A DNA stretch of 10,626 nucleotides, from the NCBI GenBank assembly GCA_903929895.1, contig CAIYWM010000752.1, positions 1 through 10,626 of the forward strand, given 5' to 3'. Shown piece by piece: positions 1 to 6,425 of this stretch; the stretch's first letter is position 1; each line of letters opens with the position of its first letter. The translations under genes were made by a program, and so were the position numbers. Under the pieces are notes generated by a model. It did not search any database. It was not told where the DNA came from and saw only the letters and a program-made list of their open reading frames with translations. The DNA is from an uncultured Alphaproteobacteria bacterium. GTDB taxonomy: Bacteria; Pseudomonadota; Alphaproteobacteria; Reyranellales; Reyranellaceae.

Positions 1-855
1 CGAACCCTCGGCGAGACCGTGCAGATCGAGACGGTGTTGGGCGGCGGCCTGTGGCGGGCGACGGCAGATCCGGCGCAGCTGGAGGCGGCGGTCCTCAATC
101 TGGCGATCAACGCGCGCGATGCCATGCCGGCCGGCGGGACGCTCACGATCGAGACGGCCAACGCCCATCTCGACGATGCCTATGCCGCGGCCAACGCCGA
201 GGTCACGCCCGGCCAGTTCGTTATGATCGCCGTGTCAGACACCGGTACAGGCATGGATCAGCAGACCATCGCACGGGCCTTCGAGCCGTTTTTCACCACC
301 AAGGAGCGCGGCCAGGGCACGGGGCTCGGCCTCAGCATGACCTACGGCTACATCAAACAGATCGGCGGCCATCTGAAGATCTACAGCGAAGTCGGACACG
401 GCTCGACGGTGAAGATCTATCTGCCGCGCACCCAGGCCGAGTCGAGCGCCGGACCCGAACGCTCGGCCCCGATCGGCGCGGCGGCAGGGACGGGGCCGGT
501 CGTGCTGGTCGTCGAGGACGATCCCGTCGTGCGCGAGTTCGCCGTGGCCGCCTGCCGGGAATGCGGCTGCACGGTTCATGAGGCCGGCGAAGGCGAGCAG
601 GCGTTGCGCATCCTCGAGAAGCACAGCGATATCGCTCTCCTGTTCACCGATGTCGGACTGCCGGGCGGCATGAACGGCCGTCAGCTCGCCGGGGCGGCCG
701 TGGCGCGGCGGCCAGAACTCAAGGTTCTCTACATGACGGGATACACGGCGAACGCGATCGTTCACCACGGTGTCATCGATGCCGGCGTGAACTTCCTTGG
801 CAAGCCGTTTTCCGTTTCGGCGCTCGCGGCCAAGATCAAGGGCATGGGCTTCTAG
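1..855 (+). CDS. Hybrid sensor histidine kinase, C-terminal part (HATPase + receiver), 5' truncated by window edge
   Basis: The reading frame is open from base 1, so the gene begins upstream of the window; 284 residues are visible. It is the ATP-binding catalytic domain of a sensor kinase followed by a receiver domain. Visible motifs, counted from the first visible codon, are the N box NLAINARDAMP (about 33-43), the G1 box SDTGTGMD (about 79-86), the F box FEPFFTTK (about 94-101) and the G2 box GQGTGLGLSM (about 104-113). After a short linker the receiver domain runs from about 166 to the end, with the acidic pair in VVEDDP, the probable phospho-acceptor Asp in LFTDVGLPGG (about 217) and the conserved Lys in GKPF (about 268). 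The family normally has PAS domains and a HisKA domain ahead of this; they would lie outside the window. The receiver would take part in an intramolecular phosphorelay or serve as a sink. No DNA-binding domain is present. The signal sensed is unknown. The next gene follows after 27 nt, so it may be co-transcribed. Confidence 0.93.
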   Translation, partial: RTLGETVQIETVLGGGLWRATADPAQLEAAVLNLAINARDAMPAGGTLTIETANAHLDDAYAAANAEVTPGQFVMIAVSDTGTGMDQQTIARAFEPFFTTKERGQGTGLGLSMTYGYIKQIGGHLKIYSEVGHGSTVKIYLPRTQAESSAGPERSAPIGAAAGTGPVVLVVEDDPVVREFAVAACRECGCTVHEAGEGEQALRILEKHSDIALLFTDVGLPGGMNGRQLAGAAVARRPELKVLYMTGYTANAIVHHGVIDAGVNFLGKPFSVSALAAKIKGMGF

Positions 856-882
856 CGCCGGGCGCGTTACCTTGCGGATGCG

Positions 883-1995
883 ATGCCGCCCGACGTGATC
901 CCTCCCGGACAGACTACCGCCGAGACCGTGCCCGCCGCGCCGAGGCCCGTTGTGCCGCCTTCGCCCGCGCCGCTTCCGACGGCGGCACCCGAACCCGCGC
1001 CTGCCGCAAGGCCGGCGGTCGAGACCAGCCGGCTGCATCGCCTGCTTACGGTCGGCGGGACGATCCTCGGGCTCTTCATCCTGTACGAGGTCATCACCTA
1101 TTTCGTCGCCTACACCGACGACGCCTATGTCCGGTCCGACCTTGTGGCGGTGGCGCCGCAGGTGACGGGGCAAATCATCGAGGTCCACGTCGTCGACAAC
1201 CAGGACGTCAGGATCGGCGACAAGCTCTTCACGATCGATCCCGAGCCGTTCCGGCTCGTCGTCAATCAGTGGAAGGCGCAGATCGATCGTGCCGCGGCCC
1301 AGCTCAAGGTCGCGCGGGAGGAGTTGGCACTGGCCCAGGCGGCACTGCAGGTCTCGACGTCGAGCCATACCTATGCCGTCCAGGAACAGAGCCGGTTCTC
1401 CGATCTCGCCAAGCGGCAGTTTGCGCCCGTCGCGGAACTCGACCGGGCCAACGACGAGCTGCGCCGATCCCAGGCCGAGATGACGATCTCCACGGTGGCC
1501 ATCGCCAAGGCCGAGACGGACATCGGCGCGCACCAGGCCGCACTGGAGCTTGCAAAGGCACAACTGGCATCCGCCCAGTGGAACCTCGACCGCACCGTCG
1601 TGCATGCGCCCAACAACGGGGCGATCACCAATCTCACGATCCGCAAGGGCGACATGGCCACGCTCGGCGTACCGAACGTCGGCATCGTCGATTCGGATGC
1701 CTGGCGCATCATGGCCAGCTACAAGCAGTACTACATCCGCGACCTCAAGGTCGGCGACACCGCCTGGGTCTGGCTCGACAGCTCACCGTGGCACTTCCAC
1801 AAGGGCCGGATCACGGGCATCGCCCGTGGCTTCAGCCGCAACCCCGGCGTCGACAAGCTCCTGCCCTATGTCGCGCCGACCACGGACTGGATCCGGCTGC
1901 AGCGCCGCATCCCGGTCACGATCGTGCTCGAGGACCTGCCGGCGGGCTACAAGCTCTACATGGGCGCCGACGCGCGCACCGTCATCTTCCCGTGA
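883..1995 (+). CDS. HlyD-family efflux periplasmic adaptor (EmrA/AaeA-type membrane fusion protein)
   Basis: A protein of 370 residues with the layout of an inner-membrane-anchored membrane fusion protein. Residues 1-50 are a Pro/Ala-rich cytoplasmic leader. A single membrane segment spans about 54-76, followed directly by YTDDAYVRSD (77-86), a hallmark of the EmrA/AaeA branch. The first lipoyl half follows (about 85-120), then an Ala/Gln/Glu-rich coiled-coil hairpin (about 125-232), the second lipoyl half (about 237-262, TVVHAPNNGAITNL) and a beta-barrel/membrane-proximal region to the end. Such proteins bridge an inner-membrane pump and an outer-membrane channel. The next gene, a FUSC-type membrane protein, overlaps its stop codon, which matches the AaeA-AaeB arrangement for aromatic acid or small toxic organic efflux. 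No outer-membrane factor is encoded here, so a TolC-like partner would come from elsewhere. The start has only a weak ribosome-binding site. The substrate is not predictable. Confidence 0.92.
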   Translation: MPPDVIPPGQTTAETVPAAPRPVVPPSPAPLPTAAPEPAPAARPAVETSRLHRLLTVGGTILGLFILYEVITYFVAYTDDAYVRSDLVAVAPQVTGQIIEVHVVDNQDVRIGDKLFTIDPEPFRLVVNQWKAQIDRAAAQLKVAREELALAQAALQVSTSSHTYAVQEQSRFSDLAKRQFAPVAELDRANDELRRSQAEMTISTVAIAKAETDIGAHQAALELAKAQLASAQWNLDRTVVHAPNNGAITNLTIRKGDMATLGVPNVGIVDSDAWRIMASYKQYYIRDLKVGDTAWVWLDSSPWHFHKGRITGIARGFSRNPGVDKLLPYVAPTTDWIRLQRRIPVTIVLEDLPAGYKLYMGADARTVIFP

Positions 1996-3143
1996 AGGCC
2001 GTTTCGGAAATCGGGCGCTACGGTCGCGCGGTCGTCGAGGATATCCGCGAGGGCGCTCGGCTTCTTGACCGGACGTTGACCGGCTTCTGGCGCGAGCTGG
2101 CGGACATCGGCAGCCGCCCGGCGCAGTCGCGCATGGGCACCGTCGCGGCCGTCTCGGTGATGCTCACCACGACCGTGGCGCTGGTCATGCAGCTCGACGC
2201 GCCCTGGTGGGCGGCGATCAGCGGCTACATGTCCCTGATGTCGACCGGTGCGGGCTCGGTGCGACGCGGCCTGCTGAGGCTGAGCGGCACGATCGCGGGC
2301 GCCGTGCTCGGGTTCGTCATGGCGCGCTGGCTGCCCTACGACCCGGTCGCGCTGTGCCTGTTCCTGGGCTGCGCGACCATGGCCGGAGTCGTCGCCGTGC
2401 AGGTGAGCCCGCACGGGCTGGCCTGGCTCTTCATGTCGATCACCTCCAGCCTCGTGCTGCTGATGAGCCTGAACGATCCGACCCAGGCGTTCGAGATCGC
2501 CTGTTACCGCACGCTCGACGTTGCGGTCGGCGTGTCGTGCGCGATGGTGACGGCCAAGCTGCTGCAGGACTGGCATGCCGAGCCGCCGGCCACGGCGCCG
2601 GGCTGGCGGCATTTGCTGGGGGCGCAATGGCCGTCGGTGCTGCACGGGTTTCGCGCCGCGATCTCCGTGGTGACGGTGATGATCGTCTGGGTGATGATCG
2701 ACTTGCCCGACGTGGGCGAGATGGCAGTCACGATCGCCGTCGTGATGGCCGCGCCGTTGATCGCCGACGGCGGCACCACGACACGCCATCTGGTCGCCGA
2801 GAAGTCGTTCCACCGCTTCATGGGCTGTCTGCTGGGCGGCCTCGTCGCATTGGCCTGCCTCGCGCTGCAGGTCGAATCCTTCGTCTGGTGGCTCGCCATG
2901 ATCGGCGGCGTCGTCTGGGTCGGCATGCACATCCAGATGGGCCGGCACGGCATTCCCTATGTCGGCACACAGTTCGCCTTCGTCTTCGTGGTCACGATGG
3001 TGCAGGGGCTGGCGCCGCCCGACAGCATCATGCCGGGGGTCGACCGTTTTGCCGGCATCACCGGCGGCCTTGGCATTCTCATGATCGTGTCGCTCCTGTT
3101 GTGGCCGTCCGATCAGGAACTCGCGAAGGAACTGCGCACCTGA
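1992..3143 (+). CDS. Compact FUSC-family (AaeB-like) inner-membrane transporter
   Basis: I choose the GTG at 1992, which overlaps the upstream stop as GTGA and implies translational coupling; the first in-frame ATG (2133) would remove the start of the conserved region. The product has 383 residues. It has two hydrophobic blocks, about 48-190 and about 220-372, each with several membrane segments, joined by a short polar linker (about 191-218). This is the duplicated topology of fusaric-acid-resistance (FUSC) proteins. The segment PWWAAISGYMSLMSTGAGSVRR (split as PWWAAISGYM, 71-80, and SLMSTGAGSVRR, 81-92) resembles the conserved first-helix region of the family, where RG..R precedes a Gly-rich helix. 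At 383 residues it is shorter than AaeB-type proteins of roughly 650, so the large cytosolic insertions appear to be missing. With the HlyD-type adaptor just upstream it should form an efflux system for small, probably aromatic or acidic, compounds. FUSC membership is well supported; the substrate is not. Confidence 0.85.
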   Translation: MKAVSEIGRYGRAVVEDIREGARLLDRTLTGFWRELADIGSRPAQSRMGTVAAVSVMLTTTVALVMQLDAPWWAAISGYMSLMSTGAGSVRRGLLRLSGTIAGAVLGFVMARWLPYDPVALCLFLGCATMAGVVAVQVSPHGLAWLFMSITSSLVLLMSLNDPTQAFEIACYRTLDVAVGVSCAMVTAKLLQDWHAEPPATAPGWRHLLGAQWPSVLHGFRAAISVVTVMIVWVMIDLPDVGEMAVTIAVVMAAPLIADGGTTTRHLVAEKSFHRFMGCLLGGLVALACLALQVESFVWWLAMIGGVVWVGMHIQMGRHGIPYVGTQFAFVFVVTMVQGLAPPDSIMPGVDRFAGITGGLGILMIVSLLLWPSDQELAKELRT

Positions 3144-3185
3144 CGTGCGGCGGGGCCATGCCGTCATCCGGTACGACCCATGCGC

Positions 3186-3214
3186 TGCAGGCGACCGCTT
3201 AGTCCGCGCCTGCA
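3186..3214 (+). terminator. Weak hairpin after the FUSC gene, possible terminator
   Basis: An 8-bp perfect inverted repeat, TGCAGGCG (3186-3193) and CGCCTGCA (3207-3214), is separated by a 13-nt loop in the gap between the FUSC gene and the EamA gene. It is followed by CTTGTTGG, which has a few T residues but no proper U-tract. It could be a weak terminator or processing hairpin that partly separates the two genes. The loop is long and the stem short, so this is tentative. Confidence 0.3.
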
Positions 3215-3250
3215 CTTGTTGGACGGCGCCAGAACGTTAAGTTGCCGCTG

Positions 3251-4150
3251 ATGAGTGCAAAAGCGCCCCCGCCGACCGACCGGATCCTGCGGGCGATTCT
3301 TTCGATCATCTTCTCGGTCCTGTGCTTCTCCGTCCTGAACGCCATGTCCAAGACGCTGAGCCAGACCTATCCGGTCATCGAGGTGATCTGGGGCCGTTAC
3401 GTCTTCGCGTTCGTCTTCATGATGGCGATCTTCCTGCCGCGCGCCGGCCTGGCGCTGTTCCGCTGGCACAACGTGCCGAGCCAGGTCGTGCGCGGACTGC
3501 TGCTGTTCTTCTCGTCGTTCCTGTATTTCCACGGTATCGTCGACATGCCGCTGGCGTCGGCCGCCTCGATCTCGCTCACCAGCCCGCTGATCGTCACCGC
3601 GCTGTCGTCGAGTTTCCTGGGCGAGCCCGTCGGTCCGAAACGCTGGGCGGCGGTCATGGTCGGCTTCGTCGGCGCTCTCATCGTGGTGCGACCGGGCTCC
3701 GCGCACTTCGAGTGGCATTCGCTCTGGATCGTCGGCAGCACGATCTCGAGCTCGCTCTACCAGCTCTTCTCGCGGCGCTACGGGCAGACCGAGCGCCCTG
3801 ATGCCTCGGCCACCATGGCCACGATCGTCGGCACCGCGGTGGCCCTGCCGATGCTGCCGTTCGAATGGGTGACGCCGACCTTCGGCTGGCACTGGGTGTT
3901 GTTCGTCGGCATGGGCATCATGGCCGGCGTCGGCCATTACTTCCTGACCATTGCCTACAGCCAGGCACCGGCTGCCGTCGTGGCGCCCTTCAATTACGTG
4001 CAGCTGCTGGGAGCCGCCTTGTTGGGCTATCTCGTGTTCGGTGACTTTCCCGACTTCTGGACCTGGGTCGGCGCCGGCGTGATCATCTGCTCGGGACTCT
4101 ATCTCGGGCACATCGAACGCCAGCGGCATCGGGCGCTGATCAAGAAATAG
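3251..4150 (+). CDS. EamA-domain drug/metabolite transporter (DMT superfamily)
   Basis: A 299-residue integral membrane protein with about ten membrane segments arranged as two EamA repeats, about residues 14-147 and 157-290, the usual size and topology of the family. Recognisable family features are the first-helix stretch ending in NAMSKTL, EVIWGRYVFAF (44-54) after helix 2, the helix 4 region RGLLLFFSSFLYF (81-93), the end-of-repeat LGEPVGPKRWAAVMVGFVG (123-141), and FNYVQLLGAALLGYLVFGDFP in the second repeat. These proteins export amino acids, metabolites or drugs, or import metabolites, in the inner membrane; the direction and substrate cannot be told from sequence. An in-frame TTG lies 9 nt upstream (3242), giving 302 residues; I prefer the ATG at 3251 although neither has a clear Shine-Dalgarno sequence. 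The gene is separated from its neighbours by 107 nt upstream and 260 nt downstream, so it is probably its own unit. Confidence 0.9.
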   Translation: MSAKAPPPTDRILRAILSIIFSVLCFSVLNAMSKTLSQTYPVIEVIWGRYVFAFVFMMAIFLPRAGLALFRWHNVPSQVVRGLLLFFSSFLYFHGIVDMPLASAASISLTSPLIVTALSSSFLGEPVGPKRWAAVMVGFVGALIVVRPGSAHFEWHSLWIVGSTISSSLYQLFSRRYGQTERPDASATMATIVGTAVALPMLPFEWVTPTFGWHWVLFVGMGIMAGVGHYFLTIAYSQAPAAVVAPFNYVQLLGAALLGYLVFGDFPDFWTWVGAGVIICSGLYLGHIERQRHRALIKK

Positions 4151-4164
4151 CGCGCCTGATCAGG
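4136..4164 (+). promoter_or_regulatory. Tandem CTGATCA sites upstream of the sigma-54 promoter, possible enhancer (UAS)
   Basis: CTGATCA occurs at 4136-4142 and again at 4156-4162, exactly 20 bp apart (about two helical turns). The second copy is embedded in the perfect palindrome CCTGATCAGG (4155-4164). The pair lies about 90-115 bp upstream of the predicted sigma-54 start site, which is where enhancer-binding proteins usually bind. The first copy overlaps the end of the EamA gene. The sequence does not match the NtrC consensus (TGCAC..GTGCA type). Assignment as an enhancer is inference from position and spacing only. Confidence 0.3.
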
Positions 4165-4225
4165 AATTGACCTGAGGCCACGCCTCCAAACGGCGAGCGC
4201 CCGCCGCATTGCTGCTTTTCCGCGG

Positions 4226-4241
4226 TGGCACAGCCCTTGCT
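4226..4241 (+). promoter_or_regulatory. Sigma-54 (RpoN) promoter of the ABC/amidohydrolase operon
   Basis: TGGCACAGCCCTTGCT matches the sigma-54 consensus TGGCACG-N4-TTGCW at every position except A for G at the seventh. The invariant GG (4227-4228) and GC (4239-4240) are exactly 10 bp apart, as required. With GC taken as -13/-12, transcription should start near 4252, giving a leader of about 159 nt before the substrate-binding protein gene. It lies in the intergenic region on the same strand as the operon. Sigma-54 promoters need an enhancer-binding ATPase and often serve nitrogen assimilation, which fits a nitrogen-scavenging operon. Confidence 0.82.
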
Positions 4242-4257
4242 TGATTTTTGCCAGCGC

Positions 4258-4279
4258 AGAATCGCGCTAGCGCGATTCT
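4258..4279. promoter_or_regulatory. Perfect 22-bp palindrome just downstream of the predicted transcription start
   Basis: The half-site AGAATCGCGCT is followed immediately by its exact reverse complement, giving a 22-bp perfect dyad centred between 4268 and 4269. It lies at roughly +7 to +28 of the predicted sigma-54 transcript. As DNA it could be the operator of a dimeric repressor blocking transcription. As RNA it could form a 9-bp stem with a CUAG loop. It is followed by TCTCGG rather than a U-tract, so a plain intrinsic terminator is less likely. No regulator gene is next to it in this window. Confidence 0.6.
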
Positions 4280-4307
4280 TCTCGGTTGGCGTGCCGGCAC
4301 CTTTGAG

Positions 4308-4357
4308 GTCGGTCGCACCGAGTAGCGATCGACAAGGAGTTGTCAGTCGCAGACTCG
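4308..4357 (+). promoter_or_regulatory. Structured leader with two mutually exclusive hairpins, candidate riboswitch or attenuator
   Basis: Hairpin A pairs GTCGGTCGC (4308-4316) with GCGATCGAC (4325-4333), nine pairs including one G-U, around an 8-nt loop. Hairpin B pairs CGAGT (4319-4323) with ACTCG (4353-4357), GCGA (4325-4328) with TCGC (4347-4350), and GACAA (4331-4335) with TTGTC (4340-4344), capped by a GGAG loop: 14 Watson-Crick pairs broken by small internal loops. Both need 4325-4333, so only one can form at a time. This is typical of ligand- or protein-responsive leaders. Xanthine-sensing 'NMT1 motif' RNAs are known upstream of genes for NMT1-type binding proteins, like the gene here, but I cannot match the consensus by eye. 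A 10-bp palindrome GTGCCGGCAC (4291-4300) adds further potential structure upstream. Confidence 0.45.
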
Positions 4358-4397
4358 CCCAAGCCAGCAGTCCCCATCCAAATATTCTCCGCTGCCC

Positions 4398-4404
4398 GAG
4401 GAGG
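4398..4404 (+). promoter_or_regulatory. Strong Shine-Dalgarno deciding the start of the binding-protein gene
   Basis: GAGGAGG lies 6 nt before the ATG at 4411 and fixes that start over the upstream GTG at 4225 and the downstream ATG at 4456, neither of which has a comparable site. It is followed directly by CCCTCC, so GAGG (4398-4401) can pair with CCTC (4406-4409) around an AGGC loop, a small self-sequestering hairpin that may tune translation. Confidence 0.75.
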
Positions 4405-4410
4405 CCCTCC

Positions 4411-5493
4411 ATGTGTGAACGCATCGGCTGTACGCATTTTCCGACTCTTTCCAAGATGAACTTTGCCGGCACCGTCGCGCCGTCCCGCCGCGGCTTCCTG
4501 AAAGGCGCCGCGGCCGTCAGCACCATCACCATGGCGGCCGGTCCGGGCATGTTCATGGGCGGCCCGGCCCATGCCGCGGCAGGGATCAAGTCGACCCACG
4601 GCAGCGGTTTCTGCAACCTCAACCTGTTCCTCGCCCATTCACGGCAGTACGCCAAGGCGGCCGGCACCGAGCTGATCTTCATCAACACGCCGACCTCGGC
4701 CGAGATGGTGACGTTCCTCGGCATGGGCCAGGTCGATATCGGCCTGATGCCCTACACCAGCTTCATGGCGCTCCACGACAAGGGCGCACCGGTGAAGATC
4801 GTGGCCGGCGGCGGTGTCGAAGGCTGCGCCATCGTGGCGAGGCCCGGCCTCGACACGCCGGAGAAGCTCAAGGGCAAGACGCTCGGGACCTTCCAGATGG
4901 ATACGCTGGAGGTCATGCCCTACGACTACCTGAAGAAGCACAAGATCTCCTTCAAGGACGTCAAGGTTCGCTACATGGGCAACACGCCCGAGGCGGTCGA
5001 GGCCTTCAAGGCCGGCGCCATCGACTGGATCTGCACGATCGAACCCTACGCCTCGGCGCTGGTGGCCGACGTCAAGGGCGCGGTCATGCTGACCAACGGC
5101 GTCGATCTCTACGGCAAGGGCTACACCGACTGCGTGCTCGCGGCCCGGTCGAGCCTGATCAAGGACAACCCGGCCGGTCTGAAGGCGATCATCAAGAGCA
5201 TGATGCAGGCCCAGTACGACGCCGAGACCCAGACCGAGGCGGTGCTGAAGGAACTGGTCGGCAAGTACTACAAGACCTCGATGGACAACGCCAAGATCGC
5301 CCAGGGCAAGCAGCCCGCGGTGGTCGATGCGCGCAGCCAGACCGACTTCATCCTGCAGCGCACCGACAGCGTCATGGAGATGGGCTACATCAAGAAGAAG
5401 CCCGGCCGGGACGCGATCGACTGGACCATGCTCGAGGCAGTGATCAAGGAGAATCCCGACCTCTACGGCAAGCTCAAGTACAAGTCTGCCTGA
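4411..5493 (+). CDS. ABC transporter substrate-binding protein, NMT1/SsuA-like, Tat-exported
   Basis: A 360-residue periplasmic binding protein. The start at 4411 has an excellent ribosome-binding site. The N-terminus carries a twin-arginine signal, SRRGFLKG (25-32), a hydrophobic stretch (33-50) and a probable cleavage site after GPAHA (51-55). The mature part has the NMT1/THI5-like, SsuA/TauA-like fold: the TPTSAEMVTFLGMGQVDIGLMPYTSFMA region (from about 93; ligand-pocket segment), KIVAGGGVEGCAIVARPG (about 129-146), the domain-crossing DTPEKLKGKTLGTF (148-161), and AFKAGAIDWICTIEPYAS (198-215). It would capture a small organic solute for import. Known members bind sulfonates, nitrate, pyrimidine precursors, purines or aromatic compounds, so family alone does not give the ligand. 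It is the first gene of a four-gene operon and its stop overlaps the permease start by 1 nt. A 24-residue extension with two Cys precedes the Tat motif, longer than usual. Confidence 0.92.
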   Translation: MCERIGCTHFPTLSKMNFAGTVAPSRRGFLKGAAAVSTITMAAGPGMFMGGPAHAAAGIKSTHGSGFCNLNLFLAHSRQYAKAAGTELIFINTPTSAEMVTFLGMGQVDIGLMPYTSFMALHDKGAPVKIVAGGGVEGCAIVARPGLDTPEKLKGKTLGTFQMDTLEVMPYDYLKKHKISFKDVKVRYMGNTPEAVEAFKAGAIDWICTIEPYASALVADVKGAVMLTNGVDLYGKGYTDCVLAARSSLIKDNPAGLKAIIKSMMQAQYDAETQTEAVLKELVGKYYKTSMDNAKIAQGKQPAVVDARSQTDFILQRTDSVMEMGYIKKKPGRDAIDWTMLEAVIKENPDLYGKLKYKSA

Positions 5494-6425
5494 TGGCTGT
5501 CGTCACACGCGACAGCACACCGGGCGCCGCCGCCGGAGCATCCCGCCCGGCGGCGGCCTCGCGGCTGATGGCCTCGATGGCGGGGCTCGACTGGCTGGCC
5601 AAGATCTGGTGGACCTGCCTCTCGATCAGCCTGTTCGCCGGTCTGTGGGAATTGTGCTGGGCGCTGGGTTGGGCGGACGAGAAGCTGCTGCCGCCGCCGC
5701 ACATCTTCCTCTCCAACATCGCCGAGCAGGGCAGGTACTTCAACACGGCCACGCGCTGGCAGGTCGGGCAGTCGATGACCGAGGGGCCGTCGGCCTTCGA
5801 ATCGGTGTTGATCACCGGGGCCGCCACCACGGCGCGGGTATTCGTGGGGCTGATCTTGGCCTCGGTGCTGGCGATCGGGGTCGGCGTGCTGGTCCGCTAC
5901 TACCGGTTCTTCGACCGGCTGGTGCTGCCCACCATCACGTTGCTGTCGCCGGTGTCGCCGATCGCCTGGCTGCCTGTCGCGATCTTCCTGTTCGGCATCG
6001 GCAATGCGCCCGCCATCTTCATGGTGGTGGTGGCGCTGTTCTTCCACATGGTGCTGGCGACCATCAACCAGATCGACACCGTCAACACCAACCTGATCAA
6101 CGTGGCGCGCACCATGGGCGCCTCCAAGGCGCAGATCTATGCGCGTGTCATCGTTCCGGCCATCCTGCCGGGCATGCTCCAGGTGCTGCGCATGAACCTG
6201 TTCGGCGCCTGGATGGTCGTGCTGGTCGCGGAGTCGACGGGCGTCGGCTACGGCATGGGACAGGTCATCATGCTGGCGCGCAACACCTTCAACCCGTCGC
6301 TGGTGTTCTTCACCATCGCCGTGATCGGCGTGCTGGGATTCACCTTCGACTGGCTGCTGCGGCTGGCGCAGCGTCGTATCCTCTACTGGTTGCCCGATAC
6401 CGCGGAGAGATTGCGTGTCCTCTGA
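5493..6425 (+). CDS. ABC transporter permease (SsuC/TauC-like, BPD_transp_1 domain)
   Basis: A 310-residue inner-membrane permease. The start ATG shares a base with the upstream stop (TGATG), so translation is probably coupled. A first membrane segment lies at about residues 42-60, and the core transport domain extends over about 100-300 with further helices. The conserved cytoplasmic loop that docks the ATPase, ARTMGASKAQIYARVIVPAI (about 205-224), is a clear EAA-type motif (...G...........P). The N-terminal 25 residues are Ala-rich and probably cytoplasmic. The downstream ATPase gene overlaps its 3' end by 11 nt. It should act as a homodimer with two copies of the ATPase to import whatever the binding protein delivers. 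Confidence 0.93.
   Translation: MAVVTRDSTPGAAAGASRPAAASRLMASMAGLDWLAKIWWTCLSISLFAGLWELCWALGWADEKLLPPPHIFLSNIAEQGRYFNTATRWQVGQSMTEGPSAFESVLITGAATTARVFVGLILASVLAIGVGVLVRYYRFFDRLVLPTITLLSPVSPIAWLPVAIFLFGIGNAPAIFMVVVALFFHMVLATINQIDTVNTNLINVARTMGASKAQIYARVIVPAILPGMLQVLRMNLFGAWMVVLVAESTGVGYGMGQVIMLARNTFNPSLVFFTIAVIGVLGFTFDWLLRLAQRRILYWLPDTAERLRVL

Noticed and set aside
235..1605. Long open frame of 456 codons on the minus strand
   Set aside because: It lies antisense to the kinase and HlyD genes, both with clear family motifs; its product is Arg/Gly/His-rich with no recognisable domain, typical of a frame kept open by high GC.
1269..1991. Extending the FUSC gene upstream to an earlier start within the HlyD gene
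   Set aside because: The extension is Arg/His/Gly/Pro-rich out-of-frame sequence of the HlyD gene. The GTG at 1992 overlapping the stop codon gives a normal start.
1956..3215. 419-codon minus-strand open frame opposite the FUSC gene
   Set aside because: Low-complexity His/Asp/Arg/Gln-rich translation opposite a convincing membrane protein.
4331..4344. Hairpin GACAA-GGAG-TTGTC as a CsrA/RsmA binding site
   Set aside because: A GGA in a hairpin loop is CsrA-like, but the flanking bases are only a partial match, it is not at the ribosome-binding site, and CsrA is uncommon in the alphaproteobacteria suggested here. Better explained as part of the larger hairpin B.
4225..4410. Upstream GTG start adding 62 residues to the binding protein
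   Set aside because: It would place the sigma-54 promoter and the 22-bp palindrome inside the coding region, lacks a ribosome-binding site and puts the Tat signal far from the N-terminus.
4336..4460. Leader peptide starting at TTG 4340 after AAGGAG
   Set aside because: The spacing between AAGGAG and TTG is zero, the frame has no attenuator-like run of codons, and the segment is used in the hairpin stem.
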